Assembly: GCF_900177275.1 (NCBI RefSeq)
Contig: NZ_FXAG01000012.1
Coordinates: 1 to 64,000 of the forward strand
Source of the DNA: Pseudogulbenkiania subflava DSM 22618
GTDB lineage: Bacteria; Pseudomonadota; Gammaproteobacteria; Burkholderiales; Chromobacteriaceae
DNA: 64,000 nucleotides
Direction of reading: 5' to 3'
This document shows positions 8,349 through 16,698 of this stretch, one piece after another. Made by a program: the position numbers and the translations under genes. Below the pieces are notes generated by a model. That model was not told the origin of the DNA. It saw nothing but the letters and a program-made list of their open reading frames with translations, and did no database searches. Numbering within the stretch: the stretch's first letter is position 1; each line of letters starts with the position of its first letter.

Positions 8349-9563
8349 ATGATCAAGTGCATCGATATCACCGACTTGAAACCGGGCATGTTCATCCACG
8401 ACCTCAACTGCGACTGGATGAGCCACCCCTTTCTGCGCAACCGCTTCGTCATCAGCAGCGAAGGCGAGATCGACAAGATCCGCCATGCCGGCATCCATCA
8501 GCTCTACATCGATACCAGCAAGGGGCTGGACGTGGCGCACGCGCCCACCGTGGCCGAGGTGAAACAGCAGCTGGAACAGGAAATCCGCACCTTTGCCGAG
8601 GGCAGGAGCCAGTTGCCGCGCCGGGTGGATGCGGCCGAGGAGTTCGGCCAGGCGCGGCGCATCCACGCCGAGGCGCACCAGATCGTGCGCGACATCATGC
8701 AGGACGTGCGGCTGGGGCGGCAGGTGCAGCTGGAGCGGGTGGAGCCGACGGTGGAGAAGATGACCACCTCGATCCTGCGCAACAATGACGCCCTGCTGGC
8801 GCTGTGCCGCATCAAGAACAAGGACGACTACACCTTCCTGCATTCGGTCAGCGTGGGTGCGCTGATGGTCAGCTTTTCGCGCGCCATGGAGCTGGAACGG
8901 GAGACACTGCACCACGCCGGCGTGGGCGGCATGCTGCACGACATCGGCAAGATGACGGTGCCCGACGCCATCCTCAACAAACCGGGCAAGCTGAACGAGA
9001 GCGAGTTCGCCGTGATGAAGTGCCACGTGGTGGCCAGCGAAAAGATCCTGCGCCAGATCCCGGGCATCTCCGCCATCGCGATCGCGGTGGCGGCGCAGCA
9101 CCACGAACGCCACGACGGCAGCGGCTACCCGCGCGGCCTCAAGGGCGACGAGATTGCCGAGCTGGGGCAGATGGCGGCGATCGTCGACGTCTACGACGCG
9201 CTCACCTCGGACCGCTGCTACCACCGCGGCATGACCCCGACCGACGCCCTGCGCAAGATCTACGAGTGGTCGAAGTTCCACTTCAACCCGAAGCTGGTAC
9301 AGGCGTTCATGCGCAGCACCGGCATCTACCCGGTGGGCACGCTGGTGCGGCTGGAAAGCGGCAAGCTGGCGGTGGTGGTGGAGCAGAGCGAGAGCAATAT
9401 GCTCACCCCCAAGGTCAAGGCCTTCTTCAGCACCAAGAGCAACAGCTACGTCACGCCGCAGCTAATCGACCTGGCGCGCGGCCTGGGCCAGGGCGGCGGC
9501 GACCGCATCGTGCGCCACGAAGCGCCGGAGCAGTGGGGGGTCGACCCGCTGCGCTTTCTGTAA
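8349..9563 (+). CDS. HD-GYP cyclic-di-GMP phosphodiesterase with DUF3391 N-terminus
   Basis: This 404-residue cytosolic enzyme is predicted to hydrolyse c-di-GMP. Residues 1 to about 120 form a DUF3391-type domain (IDITDLKPGMFIHDL). The HD-GYP domain follows, with HDIGK at about 197-201 and HHERHDGSGYPRGL at about 251-264, so the metal ligands and the GYP motif are intact. The ribosome binding site is weak. It is transcribed divergently from the chemoreceptor and may link c-di-GMP level to motility. A GGDEF protein at 53028 could supply the opposing activity. A repeat element abuts its 3' end. Confidence 0.9.
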   Translation: MIKCIDITDLKPGMFIHDLNCDWMSHPFLRNRFVISSEGEIDKIRHAGIHQLYIDTSKGLDVAHAPTVAEVKQQLEQEIRTFAEGRSQLPRRVDAAEEFGQARRIHAEAHQIVRDIMQDVRLGRQVQLERVEPTVEKMTTSILRNNDALLALCRIKNKDDYTFLHSVSVGALMVSFSRAMELERETLHHAGVGGMLHDIGKMTVPDAILNKPGKLNESEFAVMKCHVVASEKILRQIPGISAIAIAVAAQHHERHDGSGYPRGLKGDEIAELGQMAAIVDVYDALTSDRCYHRGMTPTDALRKIYEWSKFHFNPKLVQAFMRSTGIYPVGTLVRLESGKLAVVVEQSESNMLTPKVKAFFSTKSNSYVTPQLIDLARGLGQGGGDRIVRHEAPEQWGVDPLRFL

Positions 9564-9583
9564 GGAGGGATGCCGGCGCGCTC

Positions 9584-9786
9584 AGGACCTGTTCACGATC
9601 TGTCGCGAGCGGCCCTCAGCGGGGTGAGAGAGCAGCGCAGAAACCGGAATGTACACGTAGTACATGAGGATTTCTGATCGCTGAGCGAATCTCTGCGTGC
9701 CAATCTATCGCTGAGCCAATCGAAGATTGGCACGCAGTGCGCATGAGCCCCGATCAGGGATCGCGCAGCAAGATCGTGAGGGTTTT
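9584..9786. repeat. Palindromic repeat family A, copy 1 (interrupted)
   Basis: The outer parts match the copies at 10182 and 55057: ACCTGTTCACGATCTGTCG at the left, GGAATGTAC...GTACATGAGG in the middle and GCAGCAAGATCGTGA at the right. About 63 bases at 9675-9737 replace a short segment of the other copies. They hold their own inverted repeat (TGCGTGCCAATC / GATTGGCACGCA), a segment also found in family C. The element fills the space between the HD-GYP stop and the mazG-like stop. Confidence 0.8.
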
Positions 9787-10121
9787 CAGGGCGCCGGGTA
9801 CTTCCGCGCATTCTTCACCAGCTTGTCGCGCACTGCCGCGTCGAGGTCGACGCCGGTGACGCTGGCCAGCCGCACCAGGTACATCAGCACGTCGGCCAGT
9901 TCCTCCTGCAGATGGGTGAAGCGCGCCGGGTCTTCGGCCAACCTGGCCGCCTCCTCGTCGGAGAGCCACTGGAAGATTTCCGCCAGTTCCCCCACCTCGC
10001 CGGTCAGCGCCAGCACCAGGTTGCGCGCGGTGTGGTAGCGCGGCCAGTCGCGTTCGAGGGCGAACTGCTCCAGGGCGGCGGCGAGGCCGCTACTGTCGAT
10101 CAGGGAAACGGAGGCGGTCAT
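9786..10121 (-). CDS. MazG-like nucleotide pyrophosphohydrolase (dCTPase type)
   Basis: This 111-residue all-alpha protein is predicted to cleave (d)NTPs to monophosphates and pyrophosphate, a house-cleaning role. The metal site is visible as TGEVGELAEIFQWL with EELADVLMYLVRLA about 30 residues later, the E-x-x-E and E-x-x-D pattern of the MazG/RS21-C6 fold. The start at 10121 (MTASVSLID) follows GAGAAAG; the longer open frame upstream runs through a repeat and a parS site and is rejected. The stop codon touches repeat copy A1. Confidence 0.85.
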   Translation of the reverse strand: MTASVSLIDSSGLAAALEQFALERDWPRYHTARNLVLALTGEVGELAEIFQWLSDEEAARLAEDPARFTHLQEELADVLMYLVRLASVTGVDLDAAVRDKLVKNARKYPAP

Positions 10122-10160
10122 GCGATGGCTTTCTCGTTGCGGGGTTCGGGATGGATAGAA

Positions 10161-10176
10161 TGTTTCACGTGAAACG
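10161..10176. promoter_or_regulatory. parS site 1
   Basis: TGTTTCACGTGAAACG matches the ParB-binding consensus TGTTNCACGTGAAACA at 15 of 16 positions. It lies between the mazG-like gene and repeat A2 and is one of four such sites in the window. Confidence 0.85.
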
Positions 10177-10181
10177 CCAAA

Positions 10182-10324
10182 AACCTGTTTTACGATCTGT
10201 CGCGAGCAGCCCTCAGCGGGGCGAAGAGCAGCGCAGAAACCGGAATGTACTGGAGTACATGAGGATTTCGAGGGTAGCACATGAGTCCCGATCAGGGAGG
10301 CGCAGCAAGATCGCGAACAGGTTC
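10182..10324. repeat. Palindromic repeat family A, copy 2
   Basis: This 143-base element is bounded by inverted AACCTGTTTTACGATC and GATCGCGAACAGGTTC, with an internal palindrome GTACTGGAGTAC. It matches the copy at 55057 in reverse orientation over its whole length. It contains no gene. Confidence 0.85.
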
Positions 10325-10331
10325 CAACAAC

Positions 10332-10359
10332 ACTCTGCCCCGTCGTGACGGGGCAGAGT
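10332..10359 (-). terminator. Hairpin after the GST gene
   Basis: A near-perfect 13-bp stem (ACTCTGCCCCGTC with its complement) lies 22 bases beyond the glutathione transferase stop. It has no proper T-run, so it may also act by stabilising the transcript end. Confidence 0.55.
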
Positions 10360-10380
10360 CACTGACGTCTGCAATACAGC

Positions 10381-10992
10381 TTACTGCAGCAAACCCTCCT
10401 CGCGCAGCGCCTGCTGCACCCCCGGGCGCGCCGCCATGCGGGCCATGAAGTCCTGCAACGCCGGCCACTTGTCGAGCGGCAGCTTATGGTAGTGCGTCCA
10501 GTTGAGGATGGTATACAGGTAGGCGTCCGCCACGCTGAATTCACCCATCAGGTAGCTCCGCTCGGCCAACTGCGGGGCGATCCAGGCCAGGCGCCGGCTG
10601 ATGCGCGCCCAGGCGGCCTCGCGCTCGTCCGCCCTCGCATCCGGGTTCCACATCGGGCTGAAACCCTTGTGGATTTCGGCGGAAATGAAGTTCAGCCACT
10701 CCTGCAGCCGGTAGCGCTCCAGCGTGCCGTTGGGCGGAGCCAGCTGCATTTCAGGTGCCTGGTCGGCGATAAACTGCAGAATGGCAGCGCATTCTGTCAG
10801 CACGTCGCCGTGGTCGAACTCGAGCGCCGGTACGTAGCCCTTGGGGTTGATCATGGTGTAGTCGGCACCGCTTTCGGTATGGTGCGGCGTCTCACGCAGG
10901 TTGACGCTCTCGGTATCGAACGGCAAACCGGCTTCGCACAACGCGATATGTGGCGCCAGCGAGCAGGCGCCGGGAGCAAGATAGAGCTTCAT
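10381..10992 (-). CDS. gst: Glutathione S-transferase, beta class
   Basis: This 203-residue cytosolic enzyme conjugates or binds glutathione in detoxification. The N-terminal thioredoxin fold begins MKLYLAPGACSLAPHIALCE with Cys10 of the beta class. NPKGYVPALEF holds the conserved cis-proline, and LTECAAILQFIADQ is the gamma-glutamyl contact region. The helical C-terminal domain (about 85-203) carries SVADAYLYTILNW. Length is as usual for the class. A hairpin follows it. The electrophile it acts on is unknown. Confidence 0.9.
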   Translation of the reverse strand: MKLYLAPGACSLAPHIALCEAGLPFDTESVNLRETPHHTESGADYTMINPKGYVPALEFDHGDVLTECAAILQFIADQAPEMQLAPPNGTLERYRLQEWLNFISAEIHKGFSPMWNPDARADEREAAWARISRRLAWIAPQLAERSYLMGEFSVADAYLYTILNWTHYHKLPLDKWPALQDFMARMAARPGVQQALREEGLLQ

Positions 10993-11097
10993 GGTGCATC
11001 CTCCACTAATGGTGACGGGACAGCACCGGCAGCTTGGCCCAAAGTGTTGCTTGCAACAATCTCCAGCGTGTTACAGCGGTCTTACAGTACTGCGCCG

Positions 11098-11460
11098 TCA
11101 CAGTTCCTCATGAATCCAGGCCCAGGCAGCCGGGGTTTCCTCACGCGGAAAGTAACGCACCGACGCCAGCGTGAACGGACGCACCAGCTTCACCATCCAT
11201 TCCTGCCACTTCTCGTCGCCGACCACGGCGATGCGCTCAAAATCGGTATAGTGGCGTGTGCCGAATACCATATCGTCCCATGCCGCGTGCAGGTCCCAGC
11301 CGTGGAAGTCGTCGAACTGGGCGTAGAACCGCGCCCTTCCGCCACCGCGCAGCGCCGCTTCCACCAGCGGCTCCAGCGTGCGGTAATCGGCGTCGTGCAG
11401 CGTGCCGCGCAGCTTGATGGCCACCACCCTGGACGAGGGACTCGTCAACGTATCGATCAT
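11098..11460 (-). CDS. SpoIIAA-like STAS-fold protein
   Basis: This 120-residue protein of the SpoIIAA-like family (formerly DUF3478) has an N-terminal beta strand KLRGTLHDADYRTLEPLVEAAL, then RARFYAQFDDFHGWDLHAAWDDM and a C-terminal WQEWMVKLVRPFT-YF segment. Members are small cytoplasmic proteins of unknown role with a STAS/anti-sigma antagonist-like fold. The start at 11460 has AAGGAGA five to six bases upstream. It lies between the GST gene and repeat C1. No partner kinase or sigma factor is nearby. Confidence 0.75.
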   Translation of the reverse strand: MIDTLTSPSSRVVAIKLRGTLHDADYRTLEPLVEAALRGGGRARFYAQFDDFHGWDLHAAWDDMVFGTRHYTDFERIAVVGDEKWQEWMVKLVRPFTLASVRYFPREETPAAWAWIHEEL

Positions 11461-11565
11461 CGTCGTCTCCTTGTGCCATGCCCTACTTTCAGTATGGCTC
11501 GCCAAGCAAGCGGACGCGGGGCGAATGAGACGGCGGACGGCAACGCGGCACTTATTCCAAAAAGC

Positions 11566-11669
11566 ATTAGACACGAGAACGCGAAGGCAAGTGAGCGGGG
11601 CCGCAGACAGTACAGCCAGTACGGCAAGGCCCTGCGCAACGTCGCCGACAAAGTTATCGTGTCTAAGGC
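11566..11669. repeat. Palindromic repeat family C, copy 1 (about 104 bases)
   Basis: The ends TTAGACACGAGAAC and GTTATCGTGTCTAA are inverted copies of each other (13 of 14). Read in reverse, the right part matches the start of the element at 48348 (TTCGCCTTAG, GTTGTC-GC-GCGTTGCGC). It contains no gene. It separates the STAS-fold gene from the small lipoprotein gene, both on the minus strand. Confidence 0.7.
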
Positions 11670-11678
11670 GAATTGGAA

Positions 11679-11855
11679 TTACTTGCCCTCGGCGGCGTCG
11701 ACTTGCTGCCGCAGCTGCTGTTGCTGGGCATCGACGGTCTGCTGCACCCCCTTGGCCTTGTCCAGCATCTCGCGCTGCGGCGCGGCGATTTTGGCCGGCG
11801 GCGGCGGTTCACAAGCGGTGAGAGACAGCAGCAGGAAAACGATGGGATAACGCAT
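11679..11855 (-). CDS. Small lipoprotein, 58 residues
   Basis: The signal peptide MRYPIVFLLLSLTAC ends in a lipobox (L-T-A-C), so the mature chain is anchored by a lipidated cysteine at position 15. The remaining 44 residues are a glutamine-rich amphipathic helix (VQQTVDAQQQQLRQQVDAAE) that probably forms a coiled coil. The start at 11855 follows AAGGAC. No specific family is recognised. The helix resembles small periplasmic lipoproteins of the Lpp type in character only. Confidence 0.65.
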   Translation of the reverse strand: MRYPIVFLLLSLTACEPPPPAKIAAPQREMLDKAKGVQQTVDAQQQQLRQQVDAAEGK

Positions 11856-11924
11856 GACCAGTCCTTGCGTACAGGGAATCTGGTTTCGTTGTAGGCGGCG
11901 GCGCGCCATGACGAAAGCTTGACG

Positions 11925-12180
11925 GTAGGGCGGACACCCCGGCACAAGACGGGGGTTCCGCCGTGATGTGGCTCCCCGTCATGACGGTGTGACGAATGGT
12001 GAAACGCGTCCAAGCTTCGCCGACCGGGACAATCTCGCGTAGGGCGGACACCCCGGCCTACCCCGGGGGTTCCGCCGCGACACCAGCACAAGGACGCCGT
12101 GGCGCTGTCAGGATGGCGGAACGCCGTCATTCCTTCGCGACGCTTCGCTTGCCTCGCTCAGTCACGGGCTTCCGCCCTAC
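11925..12180. repeat. GTAGGGCGGA repeats, two adjoining copies
   Basis: One unit begins GTAGGGCGGACACCCC at 11925. A second runs from 12039 to 12180 and is bounded by inverted GTAGGGCGGA and TCCGCCCTAC. Both contain short inverted segments such as GGGGGTTCCGCC. They fill the space between the lipoprotein and rlhA, ending two bases from the rlhA stop codon. The same family occurs at 14237 and 14361. Confidence 0.75.
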
Positions 12181-12182
12181 GG

Positions 12183-14156
12183 TCACGGGCGCTGCTTGAA
12201 GAAGGTGATCGGCGCGCTGGAGGGGATTTCCGACGGCGGCGGCGACTTGAGGATGTGCTTCTTCATCTTGCCCATGACGTGCATCTCGCACGGACGGCAT
12301 TCGAACTTCAGGGTGTAGGTCTCGTTGCCGGACTTGAGCACCATCGGGTCGGCGCGGACCTGCCCCATCACCCCCTTCACGCCCTTGGCCTGCTTCGGGC
12401 ACAGGTTGTAGGAGAAGCGCAGGCAGTGCTTGGTGATCATCAGCGACACCTCGCCCTCTTCCTGGTGCGCCTCGTAGGCCGGTTCGATCACCTCGACGCC
12501 GTGCTGCTGGTAGAAATCCCACGCCAGCGCGTTGTACACGTTGGCCAGGTAGCTCAGGTTCTTTTCCGGGTAGGGCACCGGCGGCTCCACCGGCACCTTG
12601 CGCGGCTGGCGCGGCCAGGCGGCCAGGCGCGCCGCTTCCAGCTGCTCGATGGCGTCGCGGCGCAGGCCGTTGATCACCGAAGCCGGTACGAACCAGGGCT
12701 GGCTGAGCTGCAGTGCCACGTCGTGCGCCTGGAACATGGTGTTGCCGAGCTTGGCCAGGTTGTCGCGCAGCCCGGCCTCGGCGCGGGCGGCGTCCTTGGC
12801 GGGCTCCAGCGCGATGGCCGCGCTGGCCGTGGCGCTGCAGCCGTCCTCGTCGGTGACGGTCAGCACCAGGCCGTCAGCGCTCTCGGAGAGCGTCAGCCAT
12901 ACCCCGACGCGGCGCTCGGCCGATTTCTTCAGCAGCGCCAGCTCCCAGGCGTGGTCGCGGTTGCGGCTGAGGTCGGTGCCGGGTTTCAGGCCGGCCAGCA
13001 CGCTCGGGTCGTTCGGCTCGCCGCGCCACAGCAGCAGCCCGCCGGGCACCTTGCCGACCTGCTTCACGGTGTTGAGCTGCATGCCCACCACCTCGCGCTT
13101 CTTCATGAAGTTGATGCCGTCGCCGTTGCTCATGGTCTCGGACGTGGCGATCTCCAGCCAGGTCTCGCCCACCTGGTGCACCGTGCCCAGCGCCACGCCG
13201 ACGAACTTGGGCGAATCGAAGGCGCCGATGTCCTGCTTGCGCCCGGTGGCGAAGTAGTCGGTCGCACCGCGGTGGAAGGTCTTGTCCGGGTCCGGCGCGA
13301 AGAAGATTTCGCTGCTGCCGCTCGAAGCCGGGGCCAGCTCCGGGCGGCGCTCGATGATCTCGTCCAGGAGCAGGCGGTAGTGCGCGGTGATGTTCTTGAC
13401 GTAGCTGACGTCCTTGTAGCGCCCCTCGATCTTCAGCGAACGCACGCCGGCATCCAGCAGCGCTTCCAGGTTGGCGCTCTGGTTGTTGTCCTTCATCGAC
13501 AGCAGATGCTTGTCGAACGCCACCACGCCGCCCTTTTCGTCGGTCAGGGTGTACGGCAGGCGGCAGGCCTGCGAGCAATCGCCGCGGTTGGCGCTGCGCC
13601 CGGTGTCGGCGTGGCTGATGTAGCACTGGCCGGAGAACGCCACGCACAGCGCGCCGTGGATGAAGTACTCGATGGTGGCGCTGTCGGCCACCCGGTCGGC
13701 GATCTTCTTGATCTGCGGGATGGTCAGCTCGCGCGCCAGCACGATCTGGCTGAAACCGGCGTCGGACAGGAAGCGCGCCTTGTCGGCGTCGCGGATGTCG
13801 CACTGGGTCGAGGCGTGCAGCTGGATCGGCGGCAGGTCCATCTGCAGGATGCCCATGTCCTGGACGATCAGCGCATCCACACCGGCGTCGTACAGCTGCC
13901 AGATCAGCTTGCGCGCCGGCTCCAGCTCGGCGTCGTGCAGGATGGTGTTGAGCGTGGCGAAGATGCGCGCGTGGTAGCGATGAGCGAACTCGACCAGCCC
14001 GGCGATGTCCTCGACGCTGTTGCAGGCGTTGTGGCGCGCGCCGAAGCTCGGCCCGCCGATGTACACCGCATCCGCCCCGTGCAGGATCGCCTCGCGCCCG
14101 ATCTCGGCGCTCTTGGCGGGGGACAACAGTTCGACTTGATGCGGCATCAGACTCAT
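12183..14156 (-). CDS. rlhA: U32-family protein, 23S rRNA C2501 hydroxylation enzyme type
   Basis: This 657-residue U32 protein matches the length and domain order of RlhA (YdcP), which hydroxylates C2501 of 23S rRNA using prephenate-dependent chemistry. The TIM-barrel-like N-terminal part carries ELLSPAKSAEIGREAILHGADAVYIG and the U32 signature EYFIHGALCVAFSGQCY. A central DUF3656-type region follows, and the C-terminal module has cysteines in LRFSYNLCPKQAKG and ECRPCEMHVMGK, likely metal or Fe-S ligands. TrhP is much shorter (about 450 residues). The alternative start three codons in (MPHQ) is possible. Repeats flank both ends. Confidence 0.85.
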   Translation of the reverse strand: MSLMPHQVELLSPAKSAEIGREAILHGADAVYIGGPSFGARHNACNSVEDIAGLVEFAHRYHARIFATLNTILHDAELEPARKLIWQLYDAGVDALIVQDMGILQMDLPPIQLHASTQCDIRDADKARFLSDAGFSQIVLARELTIPQIKKIADRVADSATIEYFIHGALCVAFSGQCYISHADTGRSANRGDCSQACRLPYTLTDEKGGVVAFDKHLLSMKDNNQSANLEALLDAGVRSLKIEGRYKDVSYVKNITAHYRLLLDEIIERRPELAPASSGSSEIFFAPDPDKTFHRGATDYFATGRKQDIGAFDSPKFVGVALGTVHQVGETWLEIATSETMSNGDGINFMKKREVVGMQLNTVKQVGKVPGGLLLWRGEPNDPSVLAGLKPGTDLSRNRDHAWELALLKKSAERRVGVWLTLSESADGLVLTVTDEDGCSATASAAIALEPAKDAARAEAGLRDNLAKLGNTMFQAHDVALQLSQPWFVPASVINGLRRDAIEQLEAARLAAWPRQPRKVPVEPPVPYPEKNLSYLANVYNALAWDFYQQHGVEVIEPAYEAHQEEGEVSLMITKHCLRFSYNLCPKQAKGVKGVMGQVRADPMVLKSGNETYTLKFECRPCEMHVMGKMKKHILKSPPPSEIPSSAPITFFKQRP

Positions 14157-14236
14157 GCGACGGCTTCCTTGCTGGGGGGTGGGTGCGCGCGGGCACGCGA
14201 CAGGGGCGGAAGTATAGCGGAATCAGGGATTTAGGT

Positions 14237-14340
14237 GTAGGGCGGAAGCCGCGCAGCGGCGTTCCGCCATCAGCCACGATAACGGGAAGATGGAGCGCAC
14301 CTTGGCGGAACCCCAGCTTATGCCGGGGGGTCCGTCCTAC
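14237..14340. repeat. GTAGGGCGGA repeat, 104-base copy
   Basis: It is bounded by GTAGGGCGGA and TCCGTCCTAC in inverted orientation and carries internal GCGTTCCGCCATCAGC and GGCGGAACCCC segments. It is almost identical to the next copy, 20 bases downstream. Confidence 0.85.
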
Positions 14341-14360
14341 ATGGGACGACCCGCATCGGT

Positions 14361-14464
14361 GTAGGGCGGAAGCCGCGCAGCGGTGTTCCGCCATCAGCTG
14401 CGATGACGGTAAGATGGAGCGCACTGTGGCGGAACCCCCGGCTAATGCCGGGGTTCCGCCCTAC
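14361..14464. repeat. GTAGGGCGGA repeat, second 104-base copy
   Basis: It is the same length as the preceding copy and differs from it at only a few positions. Its final CTAC contains the stop codon (TAG on the minus strand) of the gene at 14461-14775, so repeat and coding region meet exactly. Confidence 0.85.
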
Positions 14465-14775
14465 CCGATGACGCGGAAGATGTCCCAGCGCTGCGTGCCG
14501 GACACCACGTGCGGCTCCAGCGCACGGCTCCACGCCGCGTGCGCCTCGAGGGTGGCGAGCGTGCGCCAGGCCGCCTCGAGTTCGGCCAGATCGGCGATCT
14601 CGATTTCGGACTGGATGGTGGACTCCTTGGCGCCGATCGAGCCGTTCAACAGCCGCACCCGCTCGGGGGTCCAGCCGACCTGCGAACCAATCTCGCGCAA
14701 CCAGCGCTGCATCTCCGCCACCACCTCGGGCTTGTGGCCGAACTTGGCCTCGATACTCCAGCGGGCGATCATCAT
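14461..14775 (-). CDS. Hypothetical protein, 104 residues, ferredoxin-like barrel fold suspected
   Basis: A small soluble protein begins MMIARWSIEAKFGHKPEVVAE. The alternation of a strand, a helix (EVVAEMQRWLREIG), strands (VRLLNGSIG, STIQSEIEIADL) and a second helix suits a dimeric alpha-beta barrel such as NIPSNAP/ABM proteins. That is a guess from pattern; no catalytic residues are evident. GGAGA lies six bases before the start. Its stop codon is supplied by the end of a GTAGGGCGGA repeat. Confidence 0.55.
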   Translation of the reverse strand: MMIARWSIEAKFGHKPEVVAEMQRWLREIGSQVGWTPERVRLLNGSIGAKESTIQSEIEIADLAELEAAWRTLATLEAHAAWSRALEPHVVSGTQRWDIFRVIG

Positions 14776-14899
14776 GACGGGTCTCCTTCCCGGATGTCAG
14801 GAGCCTGGCCCCGCCGGCGGAACAGCTCGCCGGAGCCAGGCTCACCCCCAGCATAGGCCATGCCGCCCAGCGCGCCAGCGCCATCGCGCCGGCCCAACG

Positions 14900-15130
14900 C
14901 TATTGGCTCAGCAAGGTCGCCAGCTCGTCCACCGCCTCGGCCCACTCGGCGTCGCTTTCCAGCGCCTGGCGCAGAAAATCGGCCTGCGCGGCGCTCCAGA
15001 ATGGCGCATCCGCCACCTCCATGCCGTGCTCCAGCCGATGCTTGGCCAGAAACGCGTCGATCGCCGCGGCGTCGCCGCCCAAGCCGAGTTGCTGGAACAG
15101 CTGCGGCAGTTCGTGCTTGCCAGTATCCAT
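14900..15130 (-). CDS. DUF2789-family protein
   Basis: This 76-residue acidic helical protein begins MDTGKHELPQLFQQLGLG. The pattern of an N-terminal HELPQLFQQLGL, then IDAFLAKHRL and FWSAAQADFLRQALESDAEWAE fits the small DUF2789 family of proteobacteria, whose function is unknown. The start follows AAGGAGAACGAC; the longer open frame upstream has no such site. It stands alone, divergent from ycaQ. Confidence 0.75.
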   Translation of the reverse strand: MDTGKHELPQLFQQLGLGGDAAAIDAFLAKHRLEHGMEVADAPFWSAAQADFLRQALESDAEWAEAVDELATLLSQ

Positions 15131-15273
15131 GTCGTTCTCCTTAGAAGTCTTGGGGTGGAATGAGGACTCACACAGACAGCTTAGCAGGGGGAAGGTCAAA
15201 ACGCGCAAACAGCGCCAAGCTCCCCCTCCCCCTTTTGCTATAGTCATCCTTTTCCCCTTCCCATGCCATCGCC

Positions 15274-16539
15274 ATGACCACGGTTCACCTCTCGCCCAGC
15301 GCCGCCCGTCACCTGCATCTGGCCGCCCAGGGCCTGCTGACGCCGCCCAGGCGCCGGGCCGGCAAGGGCGACGTGCTGGCGGCGATCCGGCGCATGGCCT
15401 TGTTGCAGATCGACACCATCCACGTGCTGGCGCGCAGTCCCTACCTGGTGCTGTTCAGCCGGCTCGGCCACTACGACCCGGCCTGGCTGGACGAATTGCT
15501 GGCCGAGGGCGCGCTGTTCGAGTACTGGGCGCACGAGGCCTGCTTCGTGCCATCCGAGGACTACCGCCTGCTGCGCCACCGCATGCTCGACCCGGCAGGC
15601 ATGGGCTGGAAGTATTCGGTGGCGTGGATGGACAAGCACCGCGCCGAGATCGAGCAACTGCTCCAGCACATCCGCGCCCACGGCCCGGTGCGCTCGGCGG
15701 ATTTCGCACGCCAGGGCGGCAAGGGCAACGGCTGGTGGGACTGGAAGCCGGAAAAGCGCCACCTCGAAGTGCTGTTCACCGCCGGGCGGCTGATGGTGGC
15801 GGCGCGCCAGCGCTTCCAGCGCGTCTACGACCTGGCCGAACGGGTACGCCCGGGCTGGGACGACGCGCGCGACCTGCCGCCGCTGGCAACGGCGCAGCAC
15901 GAGCTGATCCGTCAAAGCTGCCGTGCACTTGGCGTGGTCAAGGCGGGCTGGGTGGCGGACTACTACCGGCTCAAACGCGGCCGCTACGACGCCGCGCTGC
16001 ACGCGCTGGCCGACGCCGGAGAGCTGCTGCCGGTACGCATCGAGGGCTGGAAGCACGACGCCTTCGTGCACGCCAGCCTGGCCGACGAGCTGGTTCTGGC
16101 GGCGGACGAGCGGCTCACCGCCCGCGCCACGGCGCTGCTGTCGCCGTTCGACCCGGTGGTGTGGGACCGCCGCCGTGCCGCCGAGCTGTTCGGCTTCGAC
16201 TACCGGCTGGAGTGCTACACCCCGGCGCCGCAGCGCCAATATGGCTACTTCGTGTTGCCCATCCTGCAACGCGGCCGGCTGGTGGGGCGGCTGGACGCCA
16301 AGGCGCACCGTGCGCAGGGGGTGTTCGAGGTCAAGGCGCTGTACCTGGAGCCGGGGATACGCGTGACGCAGCGGCTGACAACCGATCTGCGCGCCGCCCT
16401 CACCAAGCTGGCAGACTGGCACGGCACACCACACGTGAAGGTCCAGCGGGCTCCGGATGGACTGGCAGATGCGTTAAACGCGGCCCGAGACAGCACGCTC
16501 GTCGCCTCTTCCTCACCCGAGCTGCCAGCCGGCGCGTAG
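15274..16539 (+). CDS. ycaQ: YcaQ/AlkZ-type winged-helix DNA glycosylase
   Basis: A 421-residue protein of the HTH_42 (YcaQ) family. Escherichia coli YcaQ (AlkX/AZL2) removes alkylated bases and unhooks interstrand crosslinks. The N-terminal part has MALLQIDTIHVLARSPYLVLFSRLG, with the QID motif that replaces QVQ/QMQ of AlkZ and is needed for catalysis. LFEYWAHEACFVP follows, and the C-terminal winged-helix repeats end in SPFDPVVWDRRR. It lies divergent from the DUF2789 gene. No Shine-Dalgarno sequence is evident before this ATG. Confidence 0.85.
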   Translation: MTTVHLSPSAARHLHLAAQGLLTPPRRRAGKGDVLAAIRRMALLQIDTIHVLARSPYLVLFSRLGHYDPAWLDELLAEGALFEYWAHEACFVPSEDYRLLRHRMLDPAGMGWKYSVAWMDKHRAEIEQLLQHIRAHGPVRSADFARQGGKGNGWWDWKPEKRHLEVLFTAGRLMVAARQRFQRVYDLAERVRPGWDDARDLPPLATAQHELIRQSCRALGVVKAGWVADYYRLKRGRYDAALHALADAGELLPVRIEGWKHDAFVHASLADELVLAADERLTARATALLSPFDPVVWDRRRAAELFGFDYRLECYTPAPQRQYGYFVLPILQRGRLVGRLDAKAHRAQGVFEVKALYLEPGIRVTQRLTTDLRAALTKLADWHGTPHVKVQRAPDGLADALNAARDSTLVASSSPELPAGA

Positions 16540-16698
16540 GGTTTGCCGCCACGGCCTACCCGCATGGCTAGGTACGGCCACACAGCGCCCACCACCTTCT
16601 AAATTCAATAGAGTAATTAAAAAAACATTTTTTATTACTTTTTGTGGTTATTGACGGCGTTTAGACTGGTCTCGTCATAGTGTGAAGGAGGCCAACTC

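Noticed and set aside
9584-10324. Repeats A1 and A2 considered as a CRISPR-like array
   Set aside because: The two units are long palindromes with a gene between them; there are no regular short repeats and spacers or cas genes.
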